A model generated the notes under the pieces. The model was not told where the DNA came from. It saw only the letters and a program-made list of their open reading frames with translations, and did not search any database. DNA of 15,802 nucleotides from TMP-24 sp031376305 (GTDB lineage: Bacteria; Pseudomonadota; Alphaproteobacteria; Rhodobacterales; Rhodobacteraceae), in the NCBI GenBank assembly GCA_031376305.1, contig JANMDM010000367.1:1-15802 (forward strand), given 5' to 3'. Below are positions 6,790 to 14,265 of the stretch, in pieces. A program made the position numbers and the translations under genes. Numbering within the stretch: position 1 is the stretch's first letter; every line of letters starts with the position of its first letter.

Positions 6790-8010
6790 ATGCAAAGCTA
6801 TAAAAACTCCGATACTGTGCCGCTGATCATGGTCGGCACCCCACCACCGAAGGACATGCGCATCCCGATGATCGATTGGGACCGCGCGCCCTGGAACCGT
6901 TGGGCCTTTCAACATATCCGCGAACTGCTGCCCACCGCCCCGATCCGGCGCAGCGGTCATCCCTCGGCCCTGCCCGCCGCCAGCGGCACATTGAACGATT
7001 TCACCTATCCGGGCGTCGACGGCAAGCCCACCAGCTTTGCGCAAATGCTGGACGATACCTACACCGACGCCATGTTTGTCTGGAAGAATGGCAAGGTTCT
7101 GCACGAAAGTTATCACAACGGCATGGACGAACGCAGCCTGCACCTGTTGCAATCGGTCTCAAAATCCCTGACCGCCGCCGCCGCTGGAAGCCTGATTGCC
7201 GAAGGCCGGATCGACCCGGCGGCACCGGTCACCGACTACCTTCCTGAACTGGCGCAAACCGCCTGGAAAGGTGCCACGCTGCAACAGGTTCTGGATATGA
7301 CCTCGGGCACGCGGTTTGGTGAAGATTACGAGGTGCGCGACAGCGATGTTGGCAAGATGGACTATGCCGCAGGCTGGAAACCCGCGCCCGAGGGCGAAGA
7401 TGTATCCGGCTGGCCCATCTGCATCTGGGACCAGATTCTTGGGCTGACTGTGGCCGAAGCCGAACATGGCGCGCGCTTCCACTACCGGTCGATCGAAACT
7501 GATGTTCTGGCGCATGTGATGGAGCGGATCACCGGCCAACGCCTGCCACAGATCCTGTCAGAACGGCTGTGGCAACCACTTGGCTGCGCCGAAGATGCCA
7601 ATATTACCGTTGATTCGTCGGGTTACGGCCTGTCCTGTGGCGGGATCAGCGCATCGTTGCGCGATATGGCGCGATTCGGGTTGGCAATGCTGAACGACAG
7701 TATGGTTGCGGGGCGTCAGGTAATCCCGGCGGCCTGGATTCAGGATATTCGTCACGGCAACCATGGGCTTTATGACGCGGAAAACTACAAGGATTGGCCG
7801 AATGGTGCCTACCGCAACCAGTTCTGGGTCGAAGACAGCAGACTTGGGCGGCATTATTGCTTTGGCGTCTTCGGCCAGATGGTCATGGTCGCCCCCGACA
7901 CCGGCATGGTCGCGGTCAAGCTGTCGACCTGGCCCGATTTCGTCAGCCCGCATTATTACAACCTGACGATGGCGGGCTTGCGCGCGGTCGAGAAAGCGTC
8001 GTTCGGCTAG
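6790..8010 (+). CDS. Class C beta-lactamase-like serine hydrolase
   Basis: A penicillin-binding-protein-fold serine hydrolase of about 406 residues. The nucleophile motif SxxK is SVSK at Ser122-Lys125, and the second motif is Tyr232-Arg-Ser in HYRSIETDVLAHVMERITG. Instead of the KTG motif of beta-lactamases there is FGVFGQMVMVAPD near the end, as in esterases and amide hydrolases of this fold such as 6-aminohexanoate-dimer hydrolase (NylB). Substrate is unknown; an esterase, amidase or peptidase is more likely than a true beta-lactamase. I see no convincing signal peptide, so it is probably cytoplasmic. The ATG at 6790 has GTGAGG just upstream; the frame also opens at a GTG at 6715, which has only a directly adjacent AAGG and adds 25 residues of non-conserved look. 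Upstream lies the AT-rich spacer. Confidence 0.85.
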   Translation: MQSYKNSDTVPLIMVGTPPPKDMRIPMIDWDRAPWNRWAFQHIRELLPTAPIRRSGHPSALPAASGTLNDFTYPGVDGKPTSFAQMLDDTYTDAMFVWKNGKVLHESYHNGMDERSLHLLQSVSKSLTAAAAGSLIAEGRIDPAAPVTDYLPELAQTAWKGATLQQVLDMTSGTRFGEDYEVRDSDVGKMDYAAGWKPAPEGEDVSGWPICIWDQILGLTVAEAEHGARFHYRSIETDVLAHVMERITGQRLPQILSERLWQPLGCAEDANITVDSSGYGLSCGGISASLRDMARFGLAMLNDSMVAGRQVIPAAWIQDIRHGNHGLYDAENYKDWPNGAYRNQFWVEDSRLGRHYCFGVFGQMVMVAPDTGMVAVKLSTWPDFVSPHYYNLTMAGLRAVEKASFG

Positions 8011-8077
8011 GTCATTCGGTTCGGGTTAGGTGGCCCAGCCGGTGCGGAAGGTTTATGTGGTGATAGCGAGGTATGGC

Positions 8078-8530
8078 ATGGACTGGCGGCTTTTCCTGAT
8101 TTTTCTGGCCGCCACCGGGGCGGCAGCGACAACGGGCGCGCTGTTCAGCCCTGGCGCCTGGTACCAGGGCCTGGCAAAGCCGAGCTGGACGCCGCCGGGC
8201 TGGGTCTTTCCGGTGGCGTGGACCGCGCTTTACATCCTGATGGCGCTTGCTGCGGCACGTGTCGCGCCGTTGCCGGCGGCTGGATACGCCTTGGCCTTCT
8301 GGGCCTTGCAGATCACGCTAAACACGCTTTGGACGCCGGTTTTCTTCGGTGCCTACCGGATTGGCATGGGGATGGTGATCATCGCCCTTCTGTGGGTGAC
8401 GGTGGCCGCCATGCTTGTAGTCTTTTGGCGGCTCGACCGAATCGCCGCAGTGATGATCGTGCCCTATCTGGGTTGGCTGAGCATCGCAGCATCCCTCAAC
8501 TTCTGGATCTGGCGGAACAACCCGTCATAG
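8078..8530 (+). CDS. tspO: Tryptophan-rich sensory protein TspO/MBR
   Basis: A five-helix membrane protein of 150 residues, the bacterial relative of the mitochondrial translocator protein, that binds porphyrins such as protoporphyrin IX and cholesterol-like ligands. In Rhodobacter sphaeroides TspO is an outer-membrane regulator of photosynthesis genes. The sequence begins MDWRLFLIFLAATGAAATTGAL, very like the R. sphaeroides protein, then W28, KPSWTPPGWVFPVAWTALY (34-52), NTLWTPVFFG (82-91), and VPYLGWLSIAASLNFWIW at the end. The start at 8078 is chosen from that similarity and from GAGG 6 nt upstream; a GTG at 8030 would add 16 unlikely residues. The C-terminus is a little shorter than in Rhodobacter. 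It may act with porphyrin metabolism, but hemH is over 6 kb away. Confidence 0.95.
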   Translation: MDWRLFLIFLAATGAAATTGALFSPGAWYQGLAKPSWTPPGWVFPVAWTALYILMALAAARVAPLPAAGYALAFWALQITLNTLWTPVFFGAYRIGMGMVIIALLWVTVAAMLVVFWRLDRIAAVMIVPYLGWLSIAASLNFWIWRNNPS

Positions 8531-8555
8531 GTTTCCGGGTCGGTATCCGCAGCAC

Positions 8556-8572
8556 GATGCAAGGCTTGCATC
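8556..8572. repeat. Perfect 17-bp inverted repeat upstream of the rimP operon
   Basis: GATGCAAG (8556-8563) and CTTGCATC (8565-8572) flank a single central G. It lies just after tspO and its right arm overlaps the proposed -35 box TTGCAT of the rimP operon. It could be an operator or a short hairpin ending tspO transcription; no T run follows. Confidence 0.4.
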
Positions 8573-8594
8573 CCCGCCGCCTTTCGCCTATATC
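8566..8594 (+). promoter_or_regulatory. Probable promoter of the rimP-nusA-infB operon
   Basis: TTGCAT (8566-8571) and TATATC (8589-8594) are exactly 17 bp apart, which suits a housekeeping sigma factor. Transcription would begin near 8600, giving a leader of about 95 nt before rimP that contains the hairpins and terminator described next. The boxes match the consensus only partly. Confidence 0.45.
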
Positions 8595-8599
8595 CCCCT

Positions 8600-8678
8600 C
8601 AACAGAGGCGCTGCGGGGTCCAAACTCGCAGTCCACCGGTAAGAACCGACGGGCCCTGTGGCCCGTTTTTTGTTTTTG
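8600..8678 (+). promoter_or_regulatory. rimP leader, attenuator-like RNA element
   Basis: The leader holds, in order, a stem of 7 pairs (8611-8617 with 8625-8631), a small CGGT-AAGA-ACCG hairpin (8637-8648), and a strong intrinsic terminator (8649-8677). Bases 8615-8621 can also pair with 8651-8657 (seven pairs, two of them G-U); that pairing would break both the first stem and the terminator. So the sequence can form terminator and antiterminator folds. An attenuator-type rimP leader has been described by comparative genomics in alphaproteobacteria, and this element fits that description in place and shape. The signal sensed is unknown; autoregulation by a product of the operon is a possibility. 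Confidence 0.6.
8649..8677 (+). terminator. Intrinsic terminator inside the rimP leader
   Basis: ACGGGCC (8649-8655) and GGCCCGT (8660-8666) form a perfect 7-bp GC-rich stem with loop CTGT, followed by TTTTTTGTTTTT. It lies between the proposed promoter and the rimP start, only 18 nt before the ATG, so it would end transcription early unless an alternative fold prevents it. Confidence 0.85.
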
Positions 8679-8695
8679 GATACCAGACCCATACC

Positions 8696-9271
8696 ATGAC
8701 CGAACTGATCGCCAAATCTGCCATCGACCAGCGCATGGCCGAAATCATCACCCCCGCCATCGAAGGGCTGGGGTTTGAACTGGTGCGCGTTCGGCTGATG
8801 GGCGGCCTACACAAGACCCTGCAGATCATGGCTGACCGGCCCGACGGCGGGATTGACGTGGAAGACTGCGGCAAGATTTCCACCGCCGTATCGGCGGTGC
8901 TGGATGTCGAAGACCCGATCACCGACCCCTATACGCTGGAAGTCTCAAGCCCCGGTATCGACCGGCCTTTGACCCGTCTGAAGGATTTCGAGGTCTGGGC
9001 CGATTACGAGGCGCGGATCGAGACCAGCGAGATGATCGAGGGGCGCAAGCGCTTTAAGGGCTTCTTGCGCGGCACCGAAGGCGACGAGGTGCTGATCGAG
9101 ATCGAGGAAGGCACGATCGGCCTGAAATTTGATTGGCTGTCGGATGCCAAGCTGATCCTGACCGACGAATTGATCGCCGAAATGCTGCGGCAAAGGAAGG
9201 CGACCGGTGTCGTCGACGAAGCTGCTTTTGACGACATAGAAGAAGATACAGAGACTTCCGAGGAGGAATAA
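8696..9271 (+). CDS. rimP: Ribosome maturation factor RimP
   Basis: RimP binds the small ribosomal subunit and is needed for its efficient maturation. The 191-residue protein shows the N-terminal domain (MAEIITPAIEGLGFELVRV at about 14-32, then IDVEDCGKISTAVSAVLD) and the family signature YTLEVSSPGIDRPL (about 79-92), which links to the C-terminal Sm-like domain (about 95-160). It is longer than the roughly 150-residue enterobacterial protein because of an acidic C-terminal tail (EEDTETSEEE). The ATG at 8696 has no clear Shine-Dalgarno. It is first in the operon with nusA, ylxR and infB, and its last codons contain the nusA ribosome binding site, so the two are coupled. Confidence 0.95.
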   Translation: MTELIAKSAIDQRMAEIITPAIEGLGFELVRVRLMGGLHKTLQIMADRPDGGIDVEDCGKISTAVSAVLDVEDPITDPYTLEVSSPGIDRPLTRLKDFEVWADYEARIETSEMIEGRKRFKGFLRGTEGDEVLIEIEEGTIGLKFDWLSDAKLILTDELIAEMLRQRKATGVVDEAAFDDIEEDTETSEEE

Positions 9272-9272
9272 G

Positions 9273-10880
9273 ATGGCGATTACCTCTGCCAACCAGCTTG
9301 AGCTTTTGCAAACCGCCGAAGCTGTCGCACGCGAAAAGATGATCGACCCCGAGCTGGTCGTTCAGGCGATGGAAGAAAGCCTCGCCCGTGCCGCGAAGTC
9401 GCGCTACGGCTCCGAGATGGACATCCGCGTGGCGATCGACCGCAAGACCGGTCGCGCCAGCTTTACCCGCGTGCGCACGGTTGTCGAAGATGACGCCGTG
9501 GAAAGCTATCAGGCACAGGTGACCGTGGCGCAAGCCAAGCAGTTTCTAAGCGACCCCAAAGTCGGCGACATGATCGTCGATGAGGTTCCGCCGGTTGAAT
9601 TGGGCCGTATCGCCGCGCAATCCGCCAAGCAGGTGATCCTTCAGAAGGTCCGTGAGGCCGAGCGCGATCGTCAGTTCGAAGAATTCAAGGACCGCAAAGG
9701 CACGATCATCAACGGCGTGGTCAAGCGCGAGGAATACGGCAATATCATCGTCGATATCGGCCGGGGCGAAGCCATTCTGCGCCGCACCGAAAAGATTGGC
9801 CGCGAATCATATCGCCCCAACGACCGGATCCGCGCCTATATCAAGGATGTGCGCCGCGAGGCCCGTGGCCCGCAGGTATTCCTGTCGCGGACCGATCCGC
9901 AGTTCATGGCGGAACTGTTCAAGATGGAAGTGCCGGAAATCTATGATGGCATCATTGTCATCAAAGCCGTTGCCCGTGATCCAGGGTCGCGCGCCAAGAT
10001 CGGTGTTATTTCTTATGACAACTCCATCGACCCGGTAGGTGCCTGCGTCGGTATGCGCGGCAGCCGTGTGCAGGCGGTGGTGAACGAGTTGCAGGGCGAA
10101 AAGATCGACATCATCCCGTGGAACGAAGATCCGGCGACCTTTCTGGTCAACGCATTGCAACCCGCCGAAGTCTCCAAGGTGGTCATCGACGAAGAAAACA
10201 ATCGCATCGAAGTCGTTGTGCCGGATGGACAACTGTCGCTGGCCATTGGTCGCCGCGGTCAGAACGTCCGCCTGGCAAGCCAACTGACCGGCCTTGATAT
10301 CGACATCATGACCGAAGCCGATGAAAGCGAGCGCCGCCAGACTGAATTCACCGAACGCACCAAGTTGTTTGTCGACACCCTGGATCTGGACGAAATCTTC
10401 GCTCAGCTTCTGGTGTCGGAAGGCTTCACCAGCCTGGAAGAAGTGGCCTATGTCGATCTGGATGAGCTTGAGGCCATCGAAGGTGTTGATGGCAGCACCG
10501 CGTCCGAACTGCAGGCCCGTGCCCGCGACTATCTTGAGGCGCAGAACCGCAAGTCGATGGAAAATGCCCGTGCCTTGGGTATCGAAGACAGCCTGGTCAA
10601 CTTCGAAGGCCTGACGCCGCAGATGCTGGAAGCCTTGGCCGAGGACGGCGTGAAAACGCTCGAAGACTTCGCCACCTGCGCGGACTGGGAACTGGCCGGC
10701 GGCTGGACCACGGTCAAAGGCGAGCGTGTCAAAGACGAGGGCCTGCTTGAAAAATTCGAGATGAGCCTTGAAGAAGCGCAGCATCTGGTGATGACCGCGC
10801 GTATTCAGCTGGGCTGGGTGGATCCGGCCGAATTGGCGGGTGCTGTCGCCGAAGACGACGATGAGGAGGTCGAGGCCTGA
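9273..10880 (+). CDS. nusA: Transcription elongation/termination factor NusA
   Basis: NusA binds RNA polymerase and nascent RNA and controls pausing, termination and antitermination. The 535-residue protein has an RNA polymerase-binding N-terminal domain (about 1-130), an S1 domain (about 140-205, including VVKREEYGNIIVDIGRGEAIL), KH1 (about 210-285) with DPVGACVGMRGSRV, and KH2 (about 290-350) with IGRRGQNVRLAS. Two C-terminal helix-hairpin-helix repeats follow, around DLDELEAIEGVDG and LTPQMLEALAEDGVKTLEDFA, then an acidic tail EDDDEEVEA. This is the full proteobacterial architecture. AGGAGG (9261-9266) lies 6 nt before the ATG, inside the end of rimP, and only one base separates the two genes. 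The ylxR/L7Ae gene follows after 24 bp. Confidence 0.97.
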   Translation: MAITSANQLELLQTAEAVAREKMIDPELVVQAMEESLARAAKSRYGSEMDIRVAIDRKTGRASFTRVRTVVEDDAVESYQAQVTVAQAKQFLSDPKVGDMIVDEVPPVELGRIAAQSAKQVILQKVREAERDRQFEEFKDRKGTIINGVVKREEYGNIIVDIGRGEAILRRTEKIGRESYRPNDRIRAYIKDVRREARGPQVFLSRTDPQFMAELFKMEVPEIYDGIIVIKAVARDPGSRAKIGVISYDNSIDPVGACVGMRGSRVQAVVNELQGEKIDIIPWNEDPATFLVNALQPAEVSKVVIDEENNRIEVVVPDGQLSLAIGRRGQNVRLASQLTGLDIDIMTEADESERRQTEFTERTKLFVDTLDLDEIFAQLLVSEGFTSLEEVAYVDLDELEAIEGVDGSTASELQARARDYLEAQNRKSMENARALGIEDSLVNFEGLTPQMLEALAEDGVKTLEDFATCADWELAGGWTTVKGERVKDEGLLEKFEMSLEEAQHLVMTARIQLGWVDPAELAGAVAEDDDEEVEA

Positions 10881-10904
10881 GCTTAAAGCCTCGAAGAACC
10901 AAAT

Positions 10905-11522
10905 ATGACCCGTGGCGGCAAAGACAAAGACCAGGAAGATCCGGAACGGCGCTGCATCGTTACCGGAGAGGTTCAGCCCAAGGCTGGGCTGATCCGTTTC
11001 GTGCTGTCTCCCGAAGGGATGGTCTTTCCGGATCTGGCATGCAAATTGCCGGGCCGCGGTATCTGGGTGACGGCGGATCGTGCCGCCATCACCAAAGCCG
11101 CCGAAAAGGGGCTGTTTGCGCGGGCGGCGAAAGCCCCGGCACAGGCGCACGAAGGCTTGGCCGATCTGGTGGAAACCGGGCAGGCCCGCCGCGTGGTTGA
11201 TCTTATTTCTCTGGCGCGCAAAGCAGGGCTTTGCGTTGCCGGGTTTGAGAAGGTAAAGGGCTGGCTTGCCGACGGAAAGGCCAAGGTCTTGTTTCAGGCC
11301 TCGGACGGATCGGAACGCGGCAAGGGCAAACTTTATACGCCCGAAGGCGGTCGATGGTTCGGTTGCCTGACTGCATCCGAACTGGGTTTGGCATTCGGGC
11401 GCGATTATGTGATACATGGCGCGCTTGCGGCTGGCGGACTCACGAGGCGTGTTGTAGAGGAGGCCGCAAAGCTGAACGGCTTGCGGCAAACGGACGGCGG
11501 AAAACCCGCCTTGAAGGATTAA
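10905..11522 (+). CDS. ylxR: YlxR-L7Ae fusion, RNA-binding protein
   Basis: A 205-residue protein with two RNA-related domains joined together. Residues about 13-85 are a YlxR (DUF448) domain with RRCIVTGEVQPK, LIRFVLSPEG and KLPGRGIWV, including the conserved GRG. Residues about 97-185 look like an L7Ae/YlxQ-type domain, starting with VVDLISLARKAGLCVAGFEKV and passing through GKAKVLFQASDGS. In Bacillus the operon order is nusA, ylxR, ylxQ, infB as separate genes; here the middle two appear as one protein, a layout known in alphaproteobacteria. In the same place between nusA and infB, it probably acts in RNA or ribosome-related regulation, but its exact job is not known. The ATG at 10905 follows a weak GAAGAA. 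It ends 8 bp before infB. Confidence 0.9.
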   Translation: MTRGGKDKDQEDPERRCIVTGEVQPKAGLIRFVLSPEGMVFPDLACKLPGRGIWVTADRAAITKAAEKGLFARAAKAPAQAHEGLADLVETGQARRVVDLISLARKAGLCVAGFEKVKGWLADGKAKVLFQASDGSERGKGKLYTPEGGRWFGCLTASELGLAFGRDYVIHGALAAGGLTRRVVEEAAKLNGLRQTDGGKPALKD

Positions 11523-11530
11523 AGACTCGC

Positions 11531-14068
11531 ATGAGCGATACTGACGGCAAAAAACCACTCGGCCTTGGCGCCGGACGTCCCGGGCAAGTGAAGCAAAGCT
11601 TCAGCCACGGGCGCACGAAGGCGGTCATCGTTGAGACGAAGCGCAAGCGCGTTGTCGTGCCGAAGCCGGGTACACCGACCACCTCTGCCGGGGGCGGCTC
11701 GACCACCTATGGCGACCCGTCCAAACGGCCCGCCGGCATTTCCGACGCGGAAATGGAACGCCGGATGAAGGCGCTTCAGGCTGCCAAGCTGCGCGAGGTC
11801 GAAGACAATGCGCGCCGGGCGTCCGAAGAAATCCAGCGTGAAGAAGAACGCGACCGCCGCCGGGCCGACATTGAAGCCAAGGAGCGCGAAGACCGCGAGC
11901 ATCAGGATGCGCTGCGCCTGAAGGCCGAGGAGGAGGCGCGCAAAGTAAGCGAGGCTGAAACCCGTGCCGCCCGTAAGGAAGAAGTGCGCGCCAAGCCCGA
12001 AGCCAAGCCCGTAATCGCCGATCAGGCGGCCGCCGAAGCGGCTGCGACGCGTGTCGAAACCAAGGGCGTCCCCGTCGGCGGTCCGCGCAAAACTGACCGC
12101 GAACGCGATGACCGCCCCGGCGCCACCAGTGACCGCGACAAGGGTGCCAAGGCCGTGCGGGACGATAGCCGCCGCACCGGCAAGCTGTCGCTGAACGAGG
12201 CGCTGAACGGCGAAGGCGGGCGTCAACGCTCAATGGCCGCAATGAAGCGCAAGCAAGAGCGCGCCCGCCAGAAGGCAATGGGCTTTGCGGCAAAACCCGA
12301 AAAGCAGGTGCGCGATGTGCAACTGCCGGAAACCATTGTTGTCCAGGAACTGGCCAACCGCATGGCCGAACGTGGTGCCGATGTGGTGAAGTCCCTAATG
12401 AAAATGGGCCTTATGGTGTCGATGAACCAGGCGATTGACGCCGACACCGCCGAACTTGTGATCGAAGAATTCGGCCACAAAACCGTGCGCGTGTCGGATG
12501 CCGATGTGGAGCAGGTCATCGACTCGGTTCAGGACAAGGACGAAGATCAGCAGACGCGCCCGCCAATCATCACGATTATGGGCCACGTCGACCACGGCAA
12601 AACCTCACTTCTGGATGCGATCCGCAAGACCAACGTGGTGTCGGGCGAAGCCGGGGGCATTACCCAGCATATCGGCGCCTATCAGGTGACCACCGATACC
12701 GGCGCTGTGCTGACCTTCCTCGATACACCGGGTCACGCGGCCTTCACCTCGATGCGGGCCCGCGGCGCGCAGGTGACGGATATCGTGGTTCTGGTGGTTG
12801 CCGCCGATGACGCGGTCATGCCGCAGACCATCGAAGCGATCAACCACGCCAGGGCGGCCAAAGTGCCGATGATTATCGCCATCAACAAATGCGACAAACC
12901 GGGCGCCGATCCGCAAAAGGTGCGTCTGGAACTGCTGCAGCACGAAGTTGTGGTCGAAGCCATGTCCGGCGATGTGCTTGACGTGGAAGTGTCGGCCAAG
13001 ACCGGCAAAGGGCTGGACAAGCTTCTGGAAAACATAGCGCTTCAGGCCGAGATTCTGGAGCTGCGCGCCAACCCGGAACGTGCCGCCCTTGGGGCGGTTA
13101 TCGAAGCCAAACTTGATGTGGGTCGCGGGCCAGTGGCCACCGTTTTGGTGCAAAACGGCACGCTGAAACAGGGCGACATCTTCGTCGTCGGCGAACAGTG
13201 GGGCAAGGTCCGCGCGTTGATCAACGATCAGGGCGAACGCGTCACCCAGGTCGGGCCGTCGGTTCCGGTTGAAGTGCTGGGGTTGAACGGCACACCGCAA
13301 GCCGGTGACGTGCTGAATGTTGTCGAAACCGAAGCCCAGGCCCGTGAGATTGCCACCTACCGCGAAAAAGCGGCCAAGGACAAACGCGCGGCGGCAGGGG
13401 CTGCAACGACGATGGAACAGCTGATGGCCAAAGCCAAGGCCGACCAGAGTGTTGCAGAATTGTCGATCGTGGTGAAGGCCGATGTGCAAGGATCCGCCGA
13501 GGCGATTGTTCAGGCTATGGAAAAAATCGGTAACGAAGAAGTGAGAGTCCGCGTCCTGCACTACGGCGTTGGCGCAATCACCGAATCAGATATCGGTCTT
13601 GCCGAAGCCTCAAACTCGCCGGTTATCGGCTTCAATGTTCGGGCCAATGCGCCGGCGCGGGCATCCGCGAACCAAAAGGGCGTCGAGATCCGCTACTACT
13701 CGATTATCTACGATCTGGTGGACGACATCAAAGCGGCGGCCTCGGGCCTGCTCAAGGCCGAGATTCGCGAAACCTTTATCGGCTATGCGCAGATCAAAGA
13801 GGTCTTCAAAGTTTCTAACGTCGGTATGGTTGCCGGCTGCTTGGTGACCGAAGGTGTCGCCCGCCGTTCTGCCGGGGTGCGTTTGCTGCGTGACAACGTG
13901 GTTATTCACGAAGGAACGCTCAAAACACTTAAAAGATTCAAGGACGAAGTCAAAGAAGTCCAATCAGGTCAGGAATGCGGCATGGCGTTTGAGAACTACG
14001 ATGACGTGCGTCCGAACGACGTCATCGAGATCTTTGAACGCGAGGAAGTTGAACGCAGATTGGCATAA
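11531..14068 (+). CDS. infB: Translation initiation factor IF-2
   Basis: IF-2 is the GTPase that brings initiator fMet-tRNA to the 30S subunit and promotes subunit joining. The 845-residue protein starts MSDTDGKKPLGLGAGRPGQV, the usual alphaproteobacterial N-terminus, followed by a basic VETKRKRVVVPKP stretch and a long charged Arg/Glu/Ala region (about 75-260). The IF2_N domain is about 265-330. The G domain shows GHVDHGKT (351-358), GGITQHIGAY (from 375), DTPGH (398-402), NKCD (452-455) and SAK (488-490). Domains II to IV follow, ending EIFEREEVERRLA. The ATG at 11531 was chosen because this is where the family begins; the frame is open further left into ylxR but that part has no similarity. 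It ends the operon, with a strong terminator 42 bp downstream. Confidence 0.98.
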   Translation: MSDTDGKKPLGLGAGRPGQVKQSFSHGRTKAVIVETKRKRVVVPKPGTPTTSAGGGSTTYGDPSKRPAGISDAEMERRMKALQAAKLREVEDNARRASEEIQREEERDRRRADIEAKEREDREHQDALRLKAEEEARKVSEAETRAARKEEVRAKPEAKPVIADQAAAEAAATRVETKGVPVGGPRKTDRERDDRPGATSDRDKGAKAVRDDSRRTGKLSLNEALNGEGGRQRSMAAMKRKQERARQKAMGFAAKPEKQVRDVQLPETIVVQELANRMAERGADVVKSLMKMGLMVSMNQAIDADTAELVIEEFGHKTVRVSDADVEQVIDSVQDKDEDQQTRPPIITIMGHVDHGKTSLLDAIRKTNVVSGEAGGITQHIGAYQVTTDTGAVLTFLDTPGHAAFTSMRARGAQVTDIVVLVVAADDAVMPQTIEAINHARAAKVPMIIAINKCDKPGADPQKVRLELLQHEVVVEAMSGDVLDVEVSAKTGKGLDKLLENIALQAEILELRANPERAALGAVIEAKLDVGRGPVATVLVQNGTLKQGDIFVVGEQWGKVRALINDQGERVTQVGPSVPVEVLGLNGTPQAGDVLNVVETEAQAREIATYREKAAKDKRAAAGAATTMEQLMAKAKADQSVAELSIVVKADVQGSAEAIVQAMEKIGNEEVRVRVLHYGVGAITESDIGLAEASNSPVIGFNVRANAPARASANQKGVEIRYYSIIYDLVDDIKAAASGLLKAEIRETFIGYAQIKEVFKVSNVGMVAGCLVTEGVARRSAGVRLLRDNVVIHEGTLKTLKRFKDEVKEVQSGQECGMAFENYDDVRPNDVIEIFEREEVERRLA

Positions 14069-14110
14069 AAAAGGGGGCAGAAACGCCTCCCCGCTTGCCG
14101 CGAAAGATAC

Positions 14111-14142
14111 AAAAAGCCGCCTGCTCAGCAGGCGGCTTTTTT
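14111..14142. terminator. Strong, probably bidirectional terminator between infB and a small gene
   Basis: GCCGCCTGC (14116-14124) and GCAGGCGGC (14128-14136) pair perfectly with loop TCA; flanking A's (14111-14115) and T's (14137-14142) extend the stem. Because there are A's on the left and T's on the right, it works for infB and equally for leftward transcription. The loop TCA is the TGA stop of the small minus-strand gene. A weaker hairpin (14073-14078 with 14085-14090) precedes it right after the infB stop. Confidence 0.9.
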
Positions 14143-14265
14143 CAATATTGGAAAGCCTTCGAAAAGCCAGGTTCCGACGCGGACAAGGATTTTGCCATTA
14201 TCCAGCTGACGTTCAAAGATACCTTGTACCTGCACGCAACTACCGAGTGTGATCGTTCGCAGCAT
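14125..14265 (-). CDS. Small 46-residue protein of unknown function
   Basis: A short minus-strand gene. The protein begins MLRTITLGSCVQVQGIFE and continues with a turn-rich, alternating hydrophobic pattern (QLDNGKILVRVGTWLFEGF), then ends PILKKAAC. Support for it being real: GGGGAG lies 8 nt upstream of the ATG at 14265, the sequence reads as a compact beta-rich protein with an N-G turn and no low-complexity stretches, and its stop codon falls exactly in the loop of the infB terminator, which would then serve both genes. No signal peptide or membrane segment is visible. I do not recognise its function. It follows mutT on the same strand after a 192-bp gap, so it may have its own promoter. Confidence 0.65.
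   Translation of the reverse strand: MLRTITLGSCVQVQGIFERQLDNGKILVRVGTWLFEGFPILKKAAC

Noticed and set aside
632..8530. A linked porphyrin system made of hemH and tspO
   Set aside because: Both handle protoporphyrin-type molecules, but they are over 6 kb apart, on opposite strands and separated by unrelated genes.
8606..8636. tRNA-like 3' end (stem with 7-nt loop TCCAAA, then TCCACC)
   Set aside because: It recalls a T-arm and acceptor end, and in E. coli a tRNA gene precedes rimP, but there is no D-arm, anticodon arm or acceptor partner upstream. It fits better as part of the leader.
11354..11530. N-terminal extension of infB
   Set aside because: The frame is open to 11354 but overlaps ylxR, and the family N-terminus starts at the ATG at 11531.
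9807..11558. Long open frame antisense to nusA and ylxR (minus)
   Set aside because: It mirrors the codon bias of the genes on the other strand, has no ribosome binding site, no recognisable domain, and runs opposite to clearly conserved genes.
12605..13561. Open frame of over 300 codons antisense to infB
   Set aside because: It is His/Phe/Gly-rich in the manner of antisense frames to GC-rich genes and covers the IF-2 G domain, which is certainly coding on the plus strand.
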